Shown here: positions 27,243 to 35,347 of the stretch, in pieces | How the letters are laid out: every line of letters starts with the position of its first letter | Numbering within the stretch: the first letter of the stretch is position 1 | DNA from: Halogranum gelatinilyticum | Lineage (GTDB): Archaea; Halobacteriota; Halobacteria; Halobacteriales; Haloferacaceae | DNA length: 64,000 nucleotides | Reading direction: 5' to 3' | Assembly (NCBI RefSeq): GCF_900103715.1 | Contig: NZ_FNHL01000001.1 | Location: forward strand, 725,295-789,294 | Made by a program: the position numbers and the translations under genes | Notes under the pieces: generated by a model | Databases searched by the model: none | Told to the model about the DNA's origin: nothing | Seen by the model: the letters and a program-made list of their open reading frames with translations, nothing else

Positions 27243-27920
27243 ATGGCCTACAGACGCCTCTCGAACCAGTCTCTCGTCGGGGTACTGATCGTCCTCGTCG
27301 GTGTCGTCCTCCTCGTCGACACCACCGGACTGTACGACACCGGGTTCCTGCTCACCTACGTGCCGTCGTTGTTCGTCCTCGTCGGTCTCTACGCCCTCGT
27401 GAGCAGCGACTTCCGCAACGTCGGCGGGCCGCTCGTACTCGTGACGGTCGCGAGCGCGTGGCAGCTGGTCGCGCTCGACGTCGTCACCGTCGGCCGGATA
27501 CTGCGGTTCTGGCCGCTGCTCATCGTCCTCGTCGGTCTCTCCATCGCGCTCGGCCGCGTCAGACCGTCGGTCGCCGAGGTCGACGACGACCGCTTCGACC
27601 TCGTCGCCGCCTTCGGCGGACTCGACCGCCGGGCCACGTCGAAGACATTCACCGGCGGTAACGTGACCGTCGCGTTCGGTGGCGGCGAACTCGACCTCCG
27701 GGACACCCTCGTCCCCGCCCCGCCGGCCCGCGTGAACGTCGTCGCGTTGTTCGGTGGCGTCGACGTCGTCGTCCCCCGCGACTGGAACGTCCGACTCGAC
27801 GTGCTCCCGGTCTTCGGAGCGGCCGAAGACGACCGCCCGCGCCGCGAGGCCGAACACGACGGGGTCGACCTCGTCGTCACCGGCTTCTGTGCCTTCGGTG
27901 GGGTGACTGTCACGAACTGA
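27243..27920 (+). CDS. LiaF/LiaI-like membrane protein
   Basis: 225 aa. The N-terminal half has four hydrophobic segments in two pairs (VGVLIVLVGVVLLVDTTGL, LLTYVPSLFVLVGLYALV, then VASAWQLVALDVV and ILRFWPLLIVLVGLSIAL). This is typical of LiaI/LiaF-like (DUF5668) membrane domains. The C-terminal half is a beta-helix-like stack with repeating Gly pairs (VAAFGGLD, VAFGGGELDL, VALFGGVDVVVP, CAFGGVTV), as in cell-wall-active antibiotic response LiaF. It may sense envelope stress; no cognate two-component genes are adjacent. Confidence 0.82.
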   Translation: MAYRRLSNQSLVGVLIVLVGVVLLVDTTGLYDTGFLLTYVPSLFVLVGLYALVSSDFRNVGGPLVLVTVASAWQLVALDVVTVGRILRFWPLLIVLVGLSIALGRVRPSVAEVDDDRFDLVAAFGGLDRRATSKTFTGGNVTVAFGGGELDLRDTLVPAPPARVNVVALFGGVDVVVPRDWNVRLDVLPVFGAAEDDRPRREAEHDGVDLVVTGFCAFGGVTVTN

Positions 27921-27929
27921 CGCGGCCCC

Positions 27930-28166
27930 GTGAGCGTTAAGTCCGGCCAGCGTCTTCCTGTCGTTGTGACTTCGGTCCACCCGACCTCGATGCGGATGCG
28001 GATGGGGCTCTTCTAGCCACGGGTGGACCCCTCGCGCGGCGGGCCGGTCGGTAACACGACCGGCGGCCGCAGATGGCGAACCCCGCCAGGCACCGACGTC
28101 GGGACCGCTTGCCAACCGACCGAAACCAGCGGGCTTTAGGCCCGTTTCCGAGATATACGAGACAAG
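27930..28166 (+). promoter_or_regulatory. Structured leader region upstream of metG (candidate attenuator)
   Basis: This 237-nt intergenic region holds ordered structure. A weak TATA-like GTTAAG lies at 27936-27941. A perfect 10-bp stem pairs GGTCCACCCG (27974-27983) with CGGGTGGACC (28020-28029), and three Met codons lie in its 36-nt loop. A second hairpin follows: GCCGGTCG (28043-28050), loop of 6, CGACCGGC (28057-28064). CGGTCGGT (28045-28052) can instead pair with ACCGACCG (28115-28122), which excludes the second hairpin. A third short hairpin, CGGGC-TTTAG-GCCCG (28130-28144), overlaps the probable metG TATA element CTTTAGG. The downstream gene is Met-tRNA synthetase, so sensing of Met-tRNA charging is a natural hypothesis. 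Confidence 0.5.
27966..28016 (+). CDS. Possible 16-codon Met-rich leader peptide
   Basis: A GTG start about 27 nt after a TATA-like GTTAAG opens a reading frame coding VTSVHPTSMRMRMGLF and ending in TAG. Three of its last eight codons are ATG, alternating with CGG. It lies directly upstream of metG, and its Met codons sit in the loop of the 10-bp stem described for the leader. It may be translated as a leader peptide whose ribosome senses Met-tRNA. Translation is not shown, and the start could also be one of the internal ATGs. Confidence 0.35.
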   Translation: MTSVHPTSMRMRMGLF

Positions 28167-30266
28167 ATGAGTCACGAGGACTTCCCCACCGAGAACCCGG
28201 CGGTGGTCACCTGTGGGTTGCCCTACGCCAACGGCGACCTGCACGTCGGCCATCTCCGAACCTACGTCGGCGGCGACGTGTTCGCTCGCTCCCTGCGAAA
28301 GCTGGGGCAAGAGACCGCGTTCGTCTCCGGCTCCGATATGCACGGCACGCCCGTCGCGGTCAACGCCGCGAAGGAGGGCGTCACGCCCGAGGAGTTCGCC
28401 CTGGAGTGGCACGAGAAGTACGAGGCGACGTTCCCCAAGTTCAACGTCGAGTTCGACAACTACGGCCACACCCACGACGAGACCAACACCGAGCTGACCC
28501 AGGACATCGTCCGCGCGCTGGACGAGAACGGCCACGTCTACGAGGACGAGGTCATGGTCGGCTACGACCCCGAAGCGGACCAGTGGCTCCCCGACCGCTA
28601 CGTCGAGGGCACCTGCCCGTACTGCGGCGCGCACGCCCGCGGCGACGAGTGTGACGAGGGCTGTCAGCGCCACCTCGAGCCCGGCGAAATCGAAGACCCG
28701 GTGTCGACGCTGACCGGCAACGCCGCCGAGTACCGCGAGCGGACGCACAAGTTCTTCCGCGTCTCCGAGTTCCAGGACTACCTCCAGGAGTTCATCGACA
28801 GGTTGGAGGGAACCTCGAACGCGAAGAACCAGCCGCGGGAGTGGATCGAGGGCGAACTGCAGGACTGGTGTATCACCCGCGACATGGACTGGGGTATCGA
28901 CTACCCCGACGACGAGACTGCCGAGGACCTCGTACTCTACGTCTGGGTCGACGCGCCCATCGAGTACATCTCCTCGACGAAGCAGTACACCGAGCGCGTC
29001 GGCAGCGACGTCTACGACTGGGAGCAGACCTGGAAGGAGGGTGGCGAGATCGTCCACATCATCGGCCGGGACATCATCCAGCACCACACGGTCTTCTGGC
29101 CGGCGATGCTGAAGGGTGCGGGCTACACCGAACCGCGGGCCGTCATGGCCAGCGGCTTCGTCACGCTCGGCGGCAAGGGCTTCTCGACGAGTCGGAACCG
29201 CGCTGTCTGGGCCGACGAGTATCTCGCCGAGGGCTTCCACCCCGACCTCCTGCGCTACTACATCGCCACCAACGGCGGCTTCCAGCAGGACGTCGACTTC
29301 TCGTGGGAGAAGTTCCGCGACCGCGTGAACTCGGAACTCGTCGGCACCGTCGGCAACTTCCTCTACCGGTCGCTGCTCTTCGCGTACCGGAACTACGAGG
29401 GGACGCCCGACGCCCCCCTGTCGGACGAGGTCCGCGAGCGTATCGAACAGGCCCAGTCGGAGTTCGGCGAGGCCGTCAACGACTACAACATCCGCGAGGC
29501 GGGCAACGCAGCCGTTCGACTGGCGCAGTTCGGTAACGAGTACATCCAGCGCAACGAGCCGTGGAAGCTTACGGACGAGGACCCGGAGCAGGCCGCGCAG
29601 GTCATCCGCGACTGCGTCCAGATCGCGAAGGCCATCGCGGTCCTGTTCGAGCCGGTCGCGCCCGAGAAGTGCCAGCGGCTCTGGCGCGGTCTCAACGAGG
29701 ACGGCCAGGTGGCCGACGTCGGCATCGACGCCGCCCTCGAAGAGCCGTCGGCCTCGTTCGACGAGCCGACGGAGCTGTTCGAGAAGATCGAAGACGAGCG
29801 CGTCGAAGAACTCAACGAGAAACTCGAACAGCGCGTCGCCGAGGCGACCGCTGACGACGCAGACGACGAATCGGGCGCAGACGACGACTCTACAGACACC
29901 GACACCGACACCGACGACACCATGACCGAACTCGAACCCCTCGCAGACGACCGTATCAGCTTCGACGACTTCCAGGCACTCGACCTCCGCGTCGGCGAGA
30001 TTCTCGCCGCCGAAGGTATCGAGGGCGCGGACAAGCTCGCGAAGCTCACCGTCGACATCGGCGTCGAAGAACGGCAGATCGTCGCGGGCATCAAACAGCT
30101 CCACGACCTCGACGACCTGACCGGAAAGCGTGTCATCATCGTCGCCAACCTGGAGAAGGCCGAGCTGTTCGGCGTCGAGTCCAACGGGATGCTGCTCGCC
30201 GCGGGCGACCAGGCGGACATCCTGACGACCCACGGCGACGCCGAGCCGGGCACGAAGGTCCAGTAA
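28167..30266 (+). CDS. metG: Methionine-tRNA ligase
   Basis: 699 aa. The class I HIGH motif is HVGH in PYANGDLHVGHLRTY. The KMSKS equivalent is KGFSTSR. A zinc knuckle with paired Cys (CPYCGAHARGDECDEGC) follows residue 145. The anticodon-binding helical domain covers about 380-540. After a very acidic linker (DDADDESGADDDSTDTDT) comes a C-terminal tRNA-binding OB domain of the EMAPII/Trbp111 type (about 595-699: DLRVGEILAAEGIEGADKL). It charges tRNA-Met with methionine. A TATA-like CTTTAGG about 30 nt upstream suggests its own leaderless promoter in addition to any read-through from the structured leader. Confidence 0.97.
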   Translation: MSHEDFPTENPAVVTCGLPYANGDLHVGHLRTYVGGDVFARSLRKLGQETAFVSGSDMHGTPVAVNAAKEGVTPEEFALEWHEKYEATFPKFNVEFDNYGHTHDETNTELTQDIVRALDENGHVYEDEVMVGYDPEADQWLPDRYVEGTCPYCGAHARGDECDEGCQRHLEPGEIEDPVSTLTGNAAEYRERTHKFFRVSEFQDYLQEFIDRLEGTSNAKNQPREWIEGELQDWCITRDMDWGIDYPDDETAEDLVLYVWVDAPIEYISSTKQYTERVGSDVYDWEQTWKEGGEIVHIIGRDIIQHHTVFWPAMLKGAGYTEPRAVMASGFVTLGGKGFSTSRNRAVWADEYLAEGFHPDLLRYYIATNGGFQQDVDFSWEKFRDRVNSELVGTVGNFLYRSLLFAYRNYEGTPDAPLSDEVRERIEQAQSEFGEAVNDYNIREAGNAAVRLAQFGNEYIQRNEPWKLTDEDPEQAAQVIRDCVQIAKAIAVLFEPVAPEKCQRLWRGLNEDGQVADVGIDAALEEPSASFDEPTELFEKIEDERVEELNEKLEQRVAEATADDADDESGADDDSTDTDTDTDDTMTELEPLADDRISFDDFQALDLRVGEILAAEGIEGADKLAKLTVDIGVEERQIVAGIKQLHDLDDLTGKRVIIVANLEKAELFGVESNGMLLAAGDQADILTTHGDAEPGTKVQ

Positions 30267-30277
30267 ACTCTCGTCTT

Positions 30278-31099
30278 CTATTTCGGCGGTCTGAGCCGGT
30301 AGTACCGCCGGTTGAGGTCGTACATATACCCCTCCCGCATCGTCTTGAGCACCGCGTAGGTCAGGATGCCCGCGACGACCGGAAGCAGGAACGTCAGGTC
30401 GAACAGCAGGTCGACGTTCATCGGCATCAGGTTCTTGATCGCGAGCAGGCTGATGGTGAACGCGAAGACGACGCCGAAGACGCCGACAGCGGCCCAGAAC
30501 GGCTGCTCGACCGGCCGCCGTGCCGACCCCTTGTTGAGGAACGGCACGATGGCGATGACACTCACGACGACGACGTTCGCGAGCACGCCGTAGGTGCGGT
30601 CGGCCATCAACTTCTCGCCACCGAGGATGGCCAACTCGGGGTTGAGTGCCTCGAGCTTCAGCAGGCCGAACGACCAGTAGAGATACCAGTCGGGCAGGAT
30701 GATGGACGGCGTCTGACTCGGGTTCGCCGGTTCGCCGATGTGTGGCGGCATCGTCGCCGAGAGGAAGAAGATCATCCCGACGAAGAAACACGCGATAGAG
30801 GCGTTTCGGACCGTCTCGTGGGGCCAGGTGGGGAAGCCGAGCACGTCGCGCTCGACGTAGTCCGACTGTTGCCGAAGCGTCTGGTCCTCGTAGCGGGCAC
30901 GCTCGAAATACTCGTAGGTGAGCCGTGCGAGTCCCGTCGACCGCGCTTTGCGGTCGTACCACGTGGGCGTCTCGTCGTCCGGCGGGACCGGTCCGACCGG
31001 CAGGCCGCCGTCGGCAACCGTCTCGGATGACGGGCCGCCGTCCACTGGTTCGTTCACCTCCCGGTCTGACGCGGGTGGCCGCTGCTCGTCCGCTGTCAT
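30278..31099 (-). CDS. PetD-like cytochrome b subunit (subunit IV type)
   Basis: 273 aa. An acidic N-terminal region of about 90 residues precedes four membrane segments: ASIACFFVGMIFFLSATM, VLANVVVVSVIAIVPFL, FWAAVGVFGVVFAFTISLLA and LTFLLPVVAGILTYAVL. PDWYLYWSFGLLKLE is the Qo-site signature (PEWY in many cytochromes b, PDWY here). No His pairs for b hemes are visible, as expected for the C-terminal half of cytochrome b. It would need a PetB partner for quinol oxidation. No petB, Rieske or other complex genes are adjacent, so it is an isolated copy. Convergent with metG. Confidence 0.85.
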   Translation of the reverse strand: MTADEQRPPASDREVNEPVDGGPSSETVADGGLPVGPVPPDDETPTWYDRKARSTGLARLTYEYFERARYEDQTLRQQSDYVERDVLGFPTWPHETVRNASIACFFVGMIFFLSATMPPHIGEPANPSQTPSIILPDWYLYWSFGLLKLEALNPELAILGGEKLMADRTYGVLANVVVVSVIAIVPFLNKGSARRPVEQPFWAAVGVFGVVFAFTISLLAIKNLMPMNVDLLFDLTFLLPVVAGILTYAVLKTMREGYMYDLNRRYYRLRPPK

Positions 31100-31233
31100 G
31101 CTAGTGGGTAGGCCCGAGCGGAGATAACCCTCGCGTCCGGCTCTATACGGCTCCGTACCGATTTGATGGGATTGTTACTCGCAATTCAGTTGTTTCGGCG
31201 GGCTTTTTCAAGCCGAGCGTCGTAGCCGAGGCC

Positions 31234-32988
31234 ATGAGAAATGCGAAAATCGTCTGTACGCTCGGCCCGGCCTCAGACGACCGGACGACGATTCGCGACC
31301 TCGTGGACGCGGGAATGTCCGTGGCGCGACTGAACGCCAGCCACGGAAGTCCCGAACACCGCGCGGAGGTCATCGACCGCATCCGCGCCGTCGACGAGGC
31401 CACGAAGACGCCCGTCGCTGCCATGGTCGACCTGCAAGGTCCCGAAGTGCGCACCGCCCCGCTCGACGACCCCATCTCCATCGAAACCGGCTCCGAGGTC
31501 CGCTTCGTCGAGGGCGACGAGGCGACTCCCGAGGAGGTCGGCCTGTCCTACTCCATCGCCGCCGCCGAGGCGGGCGACACCATCCTGCTTGACGACGGCC
31601 GCATCGAGGCGACCGTCATCGACGTCGCCGACGGCGTCGTCACCGCCCACATCGACTCGGGCGGCAAACTCGGCGGCCGCAAGGGGGTCAACCTCCCCGG
31701 CGTCAACCTGGACATCGACCTCATCACCGAGGGCGACCGCAAGGAGTTGGAGGTCGCCGCCGAGAAGAACGCCGACTTCGTCGCGGCCAGCTTCGTCCGC
31801 TCTGCCGACGACATCTACGCCATCAGCAACGCGCTGGAGGAACTCGGCGCGGACATCCCCATCGTCGCGAAGATCGAACGCGCCGGTGCCGTCGACAACC
31901 TCGAAGAGATCGTCGAAGCGTCCTACGGTGTGATGGTCGCCCGCGGCGACCTCGGCGTGGAGTGTCCGCTCGAGGACGTCCCGATGATCCAGAAGCGTAT
32001 CATCCGGACCTGCATCGACGCGGGCGTCCCCGTCATCACGGCGACGGAGATGCTCGACTCGATGATTCACTCCCGGCGGCCCACCCGCGCGGAAGCCTCC
32101 GACGTCGCCAACGCCGTCCTCGACGGCACCGACGCCGTGATGCTCTCCGGGGAGACCGCCATCGGCGACAATCCGGTCCGCGTCGTCGAGACGATGGACC
32201 GCATCGTCCGACAGGTCGAATCCAGCAACGAGTACAAAGAGAGTCAGGAACAGCGCGTCCCGACCGCGGGAGAGGACTCCCGAACCGAGGCGTTGGCCCG
32301 CTCGGCGCGCTATCTCGCCCGCGACATCGACGCCGCTGCCGTCGTCGCGGCCTCCGAGTCCGGCTACACCGCCCGCAAGACCGCGAAGTTCCGGCCGGGC
32401 GTCCCGGTCGTGGCGACGACACCGAACGACCGCGTCCGCCGACAGCTCGCCCTGTCGTGGGGCGTCAACGCCGAGTACACCGAGTACAGCGAGGGCGTCG
32501 ACTCCATCATCGAGAACGGTGTCTCCGCCGCGCTCGACTCGGGTGCCGCCGAGAGCGGCGACACGGTCGTCGTCCTCTCGGGGATGATGACCGAGTTAGA
32601 GGGGACGAACACGACGAACATGCTCAAGGTCCACATCGCCGCCGAGTCGGTGGCGACGGGCCGCAAGATCGTCGCGGGCCGCGTCTCCGGGCCGATCTAC
32701 CGCGCGACGGACGGCGACCTCAGCGACGTGCCGAAGGGTGCGCTACTCGCCATCCCGGCGACGTTCGAGGGCGAGTTCACCGGCGACGTGACGAAACTCG
32801 CCGGTATCATCGACGCCCGTGCCGGGATGACGGGCTACCCGGCGCTCGTCGCCCGCGAACTCGACATCCCGATGATCTCGGGCGCGCCGCTGCCGGACAC
32901 GCTGGCCGACGGCGAGGTCGTGACGCTCTACGCCGAGCGGGGTGTCGTCTACGAGGGCGACATCATCAAACACCAGACCCAGCGGTAG
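31234..32988 (+). CDS. pyk: Pyruvate kinase with C-terminal swivel-like domain
   Basis: 584 aa. The catalytic barrel shows KIVCTLGPASDD, MSVARLNASHGSPEHR, AAMVDLQGPEVRT, IVAKIERAGAVDN, GVMVARGDLGVE and ITATEMLDSMI. The effector C-domain follows to about residue 470. The last 110 residues (KIVAGRVSGPIYRA, then LAIPATFEGEF and ALVARELDIPMISGA) form the PEP-utilizing-enzyme-like extra domain known from some bacilli. It makes pyruvate and ATP from PEP, opposite to ppsA in this window. TACT-N7-CAGT at 31176-31190 only partly fits the TrmB consensus. A CTTTTT element at 31203 suits a leaderless start. Confidence 0.96.
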   Translation: MRNAKIVCTLGPASDDRTTIRDLVDAGMSVARLNASHGSPEHRAEVIDRIRAVDEATKTPVAAMVDLQGPEVRTAPLDDPISIETGSEVRFVEGDEATPEEVGLSYSIAAAEAGDTILLDDGRIEATVIDVADGVVTAHIDSGGKLGGRKGVNLPGVNLDIDLITEGDRKELEVAAEKNADFVAASFVRSADDIYAISNALEELGADIPIVAKIERAGAVDNLEEIVEASYGVMVARGDLGVECPLEDVPMIQKRIIRTCIDAGVPVITATEMLDSMIHSRRPTRAEASDVANAVLDGTDAVMLSGETAIGDNPVRVVETMDRIVRQVESSNEYKESQEQRVPTAGEDSRTEALARSARYLARDIDAAAVVAASESGYTARKTAKFRPGVPVVATTPNDRVRRQLALSWGVNAEYTEYSEGVDSIIENGVSAALDSGAAESGDTVVVLSGMMTELEGTNTTNMLKVHIAAESVATGRKIVAGRVSGPIYRATDGDLSDVPKGALLAIPATFEGEFTGDVTKLAGIIDARAGMTGYPALVARELDIPMISGAPLPDTLADGEVVTLYAERGVVYEGDIIKHQTQR

Positions 32989-33079
32989 ACTGTCGGCGAC
33001 GGCGTCTCGTCGCCCCCGTCGCCGGGGGCGGTCTCCCCGTGGCGGTAGCCCTTTTACGCCTCCTCCCCTATCTCCGACT

Positions 33080-33316
33080 ATGGCCGACTCACCCCGCGAT
33101 TCGCCCGTCGACGACGCCAGCGTCGGCGACGACAGCGACGACCAGTCCGACGAGTGGCGGTTCAGCGTCGACGACGTCGGCGAGGACGCCGCCGACGTCA
33201 CCCCCGACGAGCCGCGTGAACTCCCGCCCATCGAACCGGGCAGCCCCTCGCTGGAGAACGCGCTGTTCGTCCTCCTCGGCGTCGTCGGGACGTTGCTCGT
33301 GTTCCTCTCGGTGTGA
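33080..33316 (+). CDS. Small acidic single-TM protein (DUF7312-type)
   Basis: 78 aa. The first 55 residues are very acidic (DSPVDDASVGDDSDDQSDEW), and WRFSVDDVGED is a conserved-looking block seen in small haloarchaeal proteins. A single C-terminal membrane helix (LENALFVLLGVVGTLLVFLSV) makes it a tail-anchored protein. It starts at the ATG at 33080, with CTTTTACG about 27 nt upstream. It lies between pyk and the NfeD gene, both on the same strand. Function unknown. Confidence 0.8.
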   Translation: MADSPRDSPVDDASVGDDSDDQSDEWRFSVDDVGEDAADVTPDEPRELPPIEPGSPSLENALFVLLGVVGTLLVFLSV

Positions 33317-33351
33317 GAACGTTTAATCCGGGCGGTTCCCTAGGCCTCGCT

Positions 33352-33969
33352 ATGGGATTCCCGCTCGTAGCACTGCAGTTCGACTTCCTCTTCGACCCGG
33401 CGCTCCTCCCCCTGATACTCGTGGTTGCGGGCATCGGCCTGTCGCTGGCGGAGGCGCTCGCACCGGGGGCGCACTTCATCGTCCTCGGGGTGGCTCTGCT
33501 CGCGGCGGGACTCGTTGGCCTCCTCCTCGGGCCGTTCTTCGCCGGCCCCATCGTCCTCGCGCTCCTCGTCTTCCTGTTCGGCGCGCTCGCGCTCTACGGC
33601 TACCGCGAACTCGACATCTACGGCGGGAAAGGGATGCAGCAGACCTCCGACTCCGACTCACTGAAGGGCAAGACCGGCCGGGTGACGACGCGCGTCACCG
33701 AGACCGAGGGTGAGATCAAACTCGACAGTGGCGGCTTCAACCCCTACTACGCCGCCCGGACGCTCCACGGCGAGATTCCCGAAGGGGCGGAAGTGATGGT
33801 CATCGACCCCGGCGGCGGCAACGTCGTCACCGTCGAGCGACTCGACGGCATCGAGGAGGACGAGATCGACCGCGAACTCCGGCGTGGCCGCGAACGTCGC
33901 GAGCGTGAGGCACGGAACGGAAGCGAGGTCGAGGAAGCTGACCGCGAAGAGGAGACAGAACGGGCCTGA
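33352..33969 (+). CDS. NfeD-like membrane protein
   Basis: 205 aa. Three or four hydrophobic segments occupy residues 5-85 (LLPLILVVAGIGLSLAEALAPG, FIVLGVALLAAGLVGLLLG, IVLALLVFLFGALALYGY). A C-terminal OB-fold follows (about 100-165: GKTGRVTTRVTETEGEIKL, then PEGAEVMVIDPGGGNVVTVERL). The end is a charged Arg/Glu helix. NfeD proteins pair with SPFH/stomatin proteins in membrane microdomains, and the SPFH gene follows 118 nt downstream. This is a short NfeD without the serine protease domain. TTTAATC upstream of the ATG at 33352 is the likely TATA element. Confidence 0.9.
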   Translation: MGFPLVALQFDFLFDPALLPLILVVAGIGLSLAEALAPGAHFIVLGVALLAAGLVGLLLGPFFAGPIVLALLVFLFGALALYGYRELDIYGGKGMQQTSDSDSLKGKTGRVTTRVTETEGEIKLDSGGFNPYYAARTLHGEIPEGAEVMVIDPGGGNVVTVERLDGIEEDEIDRELRRGRERREREARNGSEVEEADREEETERA

Positions 33970-34087
33970 GCGGTCGGCCGTCGCCGGGCGGGCGACCGTC
34001 ACCGTCGGCGATACTGACAGCCGAGACTGTCACGCCGTCGTCGGGTTCGGGGGAAGTCTTATTTAACTAACATCCCAAGCCAGGGGT

Positions 34088-35296
34088 ATGGACCCCGTAT
34101 TGCTCCAGACGGGCTTGCTCGGAGGTGCCGCCGTCCTGTTCGTCGGCCTCCTCCTGTTGCTGCTCGCCATCGTCGTGGTTTACTCCATGGTGGAGATCGT
34201 CAACGCGTACGAGAAGCGCGCACTGACGGTCTTCGGCGAGTACCGCAAGCTCCTCGAACCCGGTATCAACTTCGTCCCGCCGTTCGTCTCTCGAACATAC
34301 GCGTTCGATATGCGGACGCAGACGCTGGACGTGCCTCGCCAGGAGGCCATCACGAAAGACAACTCGCCGGTCACCGCCGACGCCGTCGTCTACATCAAGG
34401 TGATGGACGCGAAGAAGGCCTTCCTCGAAGTCGAGGACTACAAGACCGCCGTCTCCAACCTCGCCCAGACGACGCTTCGGGCAGTTCTCGGCGACATGGA
34501 ACTCGACGACACGCTGAACAAGCGCCAGGAGATCAACGCCCGCATCCGTCGGGAACTCGACGAACCCACCGACGAGTGGGGGATTCGCGTCGAGTCCGTC
34601 GAGGTCCGTGAGGTCAACCCGAGTGCCGACGTCCAGCAGGCGATGGAACAGCAGACCTCCGCCGAGCGTCGCCGCCGGGCGATGATCCTCGAAGCGCAGG
34701 GTGAACGGCGCTCTGCGGTCGAGCAGGCAGAGGGTGAGAAGCAGTCGAACATCATCCGCGCCCAGGGGAAGAAGCAGTCGCAGATCCTCGAAGCACAGGG
34801 TGACGCCATCTCGACGGTCCTCCGCGCCAAATCCGCCGAGTCGATGGGCGAGCGCGCCATCATCGACAAGGGGATGGAGACCCTGGAGAAGATCGGTCAG
34901 GGCGAGTCGACGACGTTCATCCTCCCGCAGGAACTCACCTCGCTCGTCGGCCGCTACGGCAAGCAGCTGACCGGCAGCGACGTCCAGGAGAACGAAGGGC
35001 TGAGTTCGATGGACTTCGACGAGGAGACCCGCGAACTCATCGGGCTGGACGACATCGAAGAGATCCTGGGCCAGATCGACAGCGCGGCCGAGATGGACGT
35101 CCAGCAGCTCGAACAGGAGGCCGAGGCCATCAAGGCCGGTGAAGGCGTCGACCTGAAGTCGGCCGACGAGATCATCGAAGAGGCCAACAAGCAGGACACG
35201 ATCAAGAGTGCAGACGAAGTCGTCGACGAGGCCGACTCGGCGGCGGACGGTGACGATACCGACGCCACCGACGACGAAGTCGAACTCGAGAAGTAA
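34088..35296 (+). CDS. SPFH/band 7 (stomatin-like) membrane protein
   Basis: 402 aa. An N-terminal membrane helix (residues about 10-32: LGGAAVLFVGLLLLLLAIVVVYSM) precedes the SPFH domain (about 40-215: EKRALTVFGEYRKLLEPGINFVPPF, then QTLDVPRQEAITKDNSPVTADAVV and VSNLAQTTLRAVLGDMELDD). An Ala/Glu/Gln-rich coiled coil (about 205-270) and a long acidic C-terminal tail follow. Such proteins oligomerise into membrane scaffolds and pair with NfeD, which is the gene upstream. TATTTAACTAAC about 27 nt before the ATG is a clear promoter element. Confidence 0.93.
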   Translation: MDPVLLQTGLLGGAAVLFVGLLLLLLAIVVVYSMVEIVNAYEKRALTVFGEYRKLLEPGINFVPPFVSRTYAFDMRTQTLDVPRQEAITKDNSPVTADAVVYIKVMDAKKAFLEVEDYKTAVSNLAQTTLRAVLGDMELDDTLNKRQEINARIRRELDEPTDEWGIRVESVEVREVNPSADVQQAMEQQTSAERRRRAMILEAQGERRSAVEQAEGEKQSNIIRAQGKKQSQILEAQGDAISTVLRAKSAESMGERAIIDKGMETLEKIGQGESTTFILPQELTSLVGRYGKQLTGSDVQENEGLSSMDFDEETRELIGLDDIEEILGQIDSAAEMDVQQLEQEAEAIKAGEGVDLKSADEIIEEANKQDTIKSADEVVDEADSAADGDDTDATDDEVELEK

Positions 35297-35347
35297 CGCC
35301 CGGCCAAGCAAAGAGTTTTATTTCTTAACTCCCCTACGGTGTAACAG

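Noticed and set aside
28129-28147. CGGGC-TTTAG-GCCCG followed by TTT as a rho-like terminator before metG
   Set aside because: The T-run is only three bases and the loop coincides with the likely metG TATA element. I kept it only as part of the leader description.
29921-30266. Separate gene for the tRNA-binding domain of MetRS (internal ATG at 29921)
   Set aside because: The frame is continuous with metG through an acidic linker and no promoter or ribosome site is evident. Fused MetRS of this type is common.
26580-30962. A 1460-codon minus-strand open frame
   Set aside because: It runs antisense across the VTT, LiaF-like, metG and part of the cytochrome b genes. Long antisense frames are expected in GC-rich DNA with strong third-position bias. 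Its product is Arg/Val-rich and low in complexity, with no domain.
31176-31191. TrmB operator at pyk
   Set aside because: TACT-N7-CAGT matches only the first half-site fully. I do not list it as a site.
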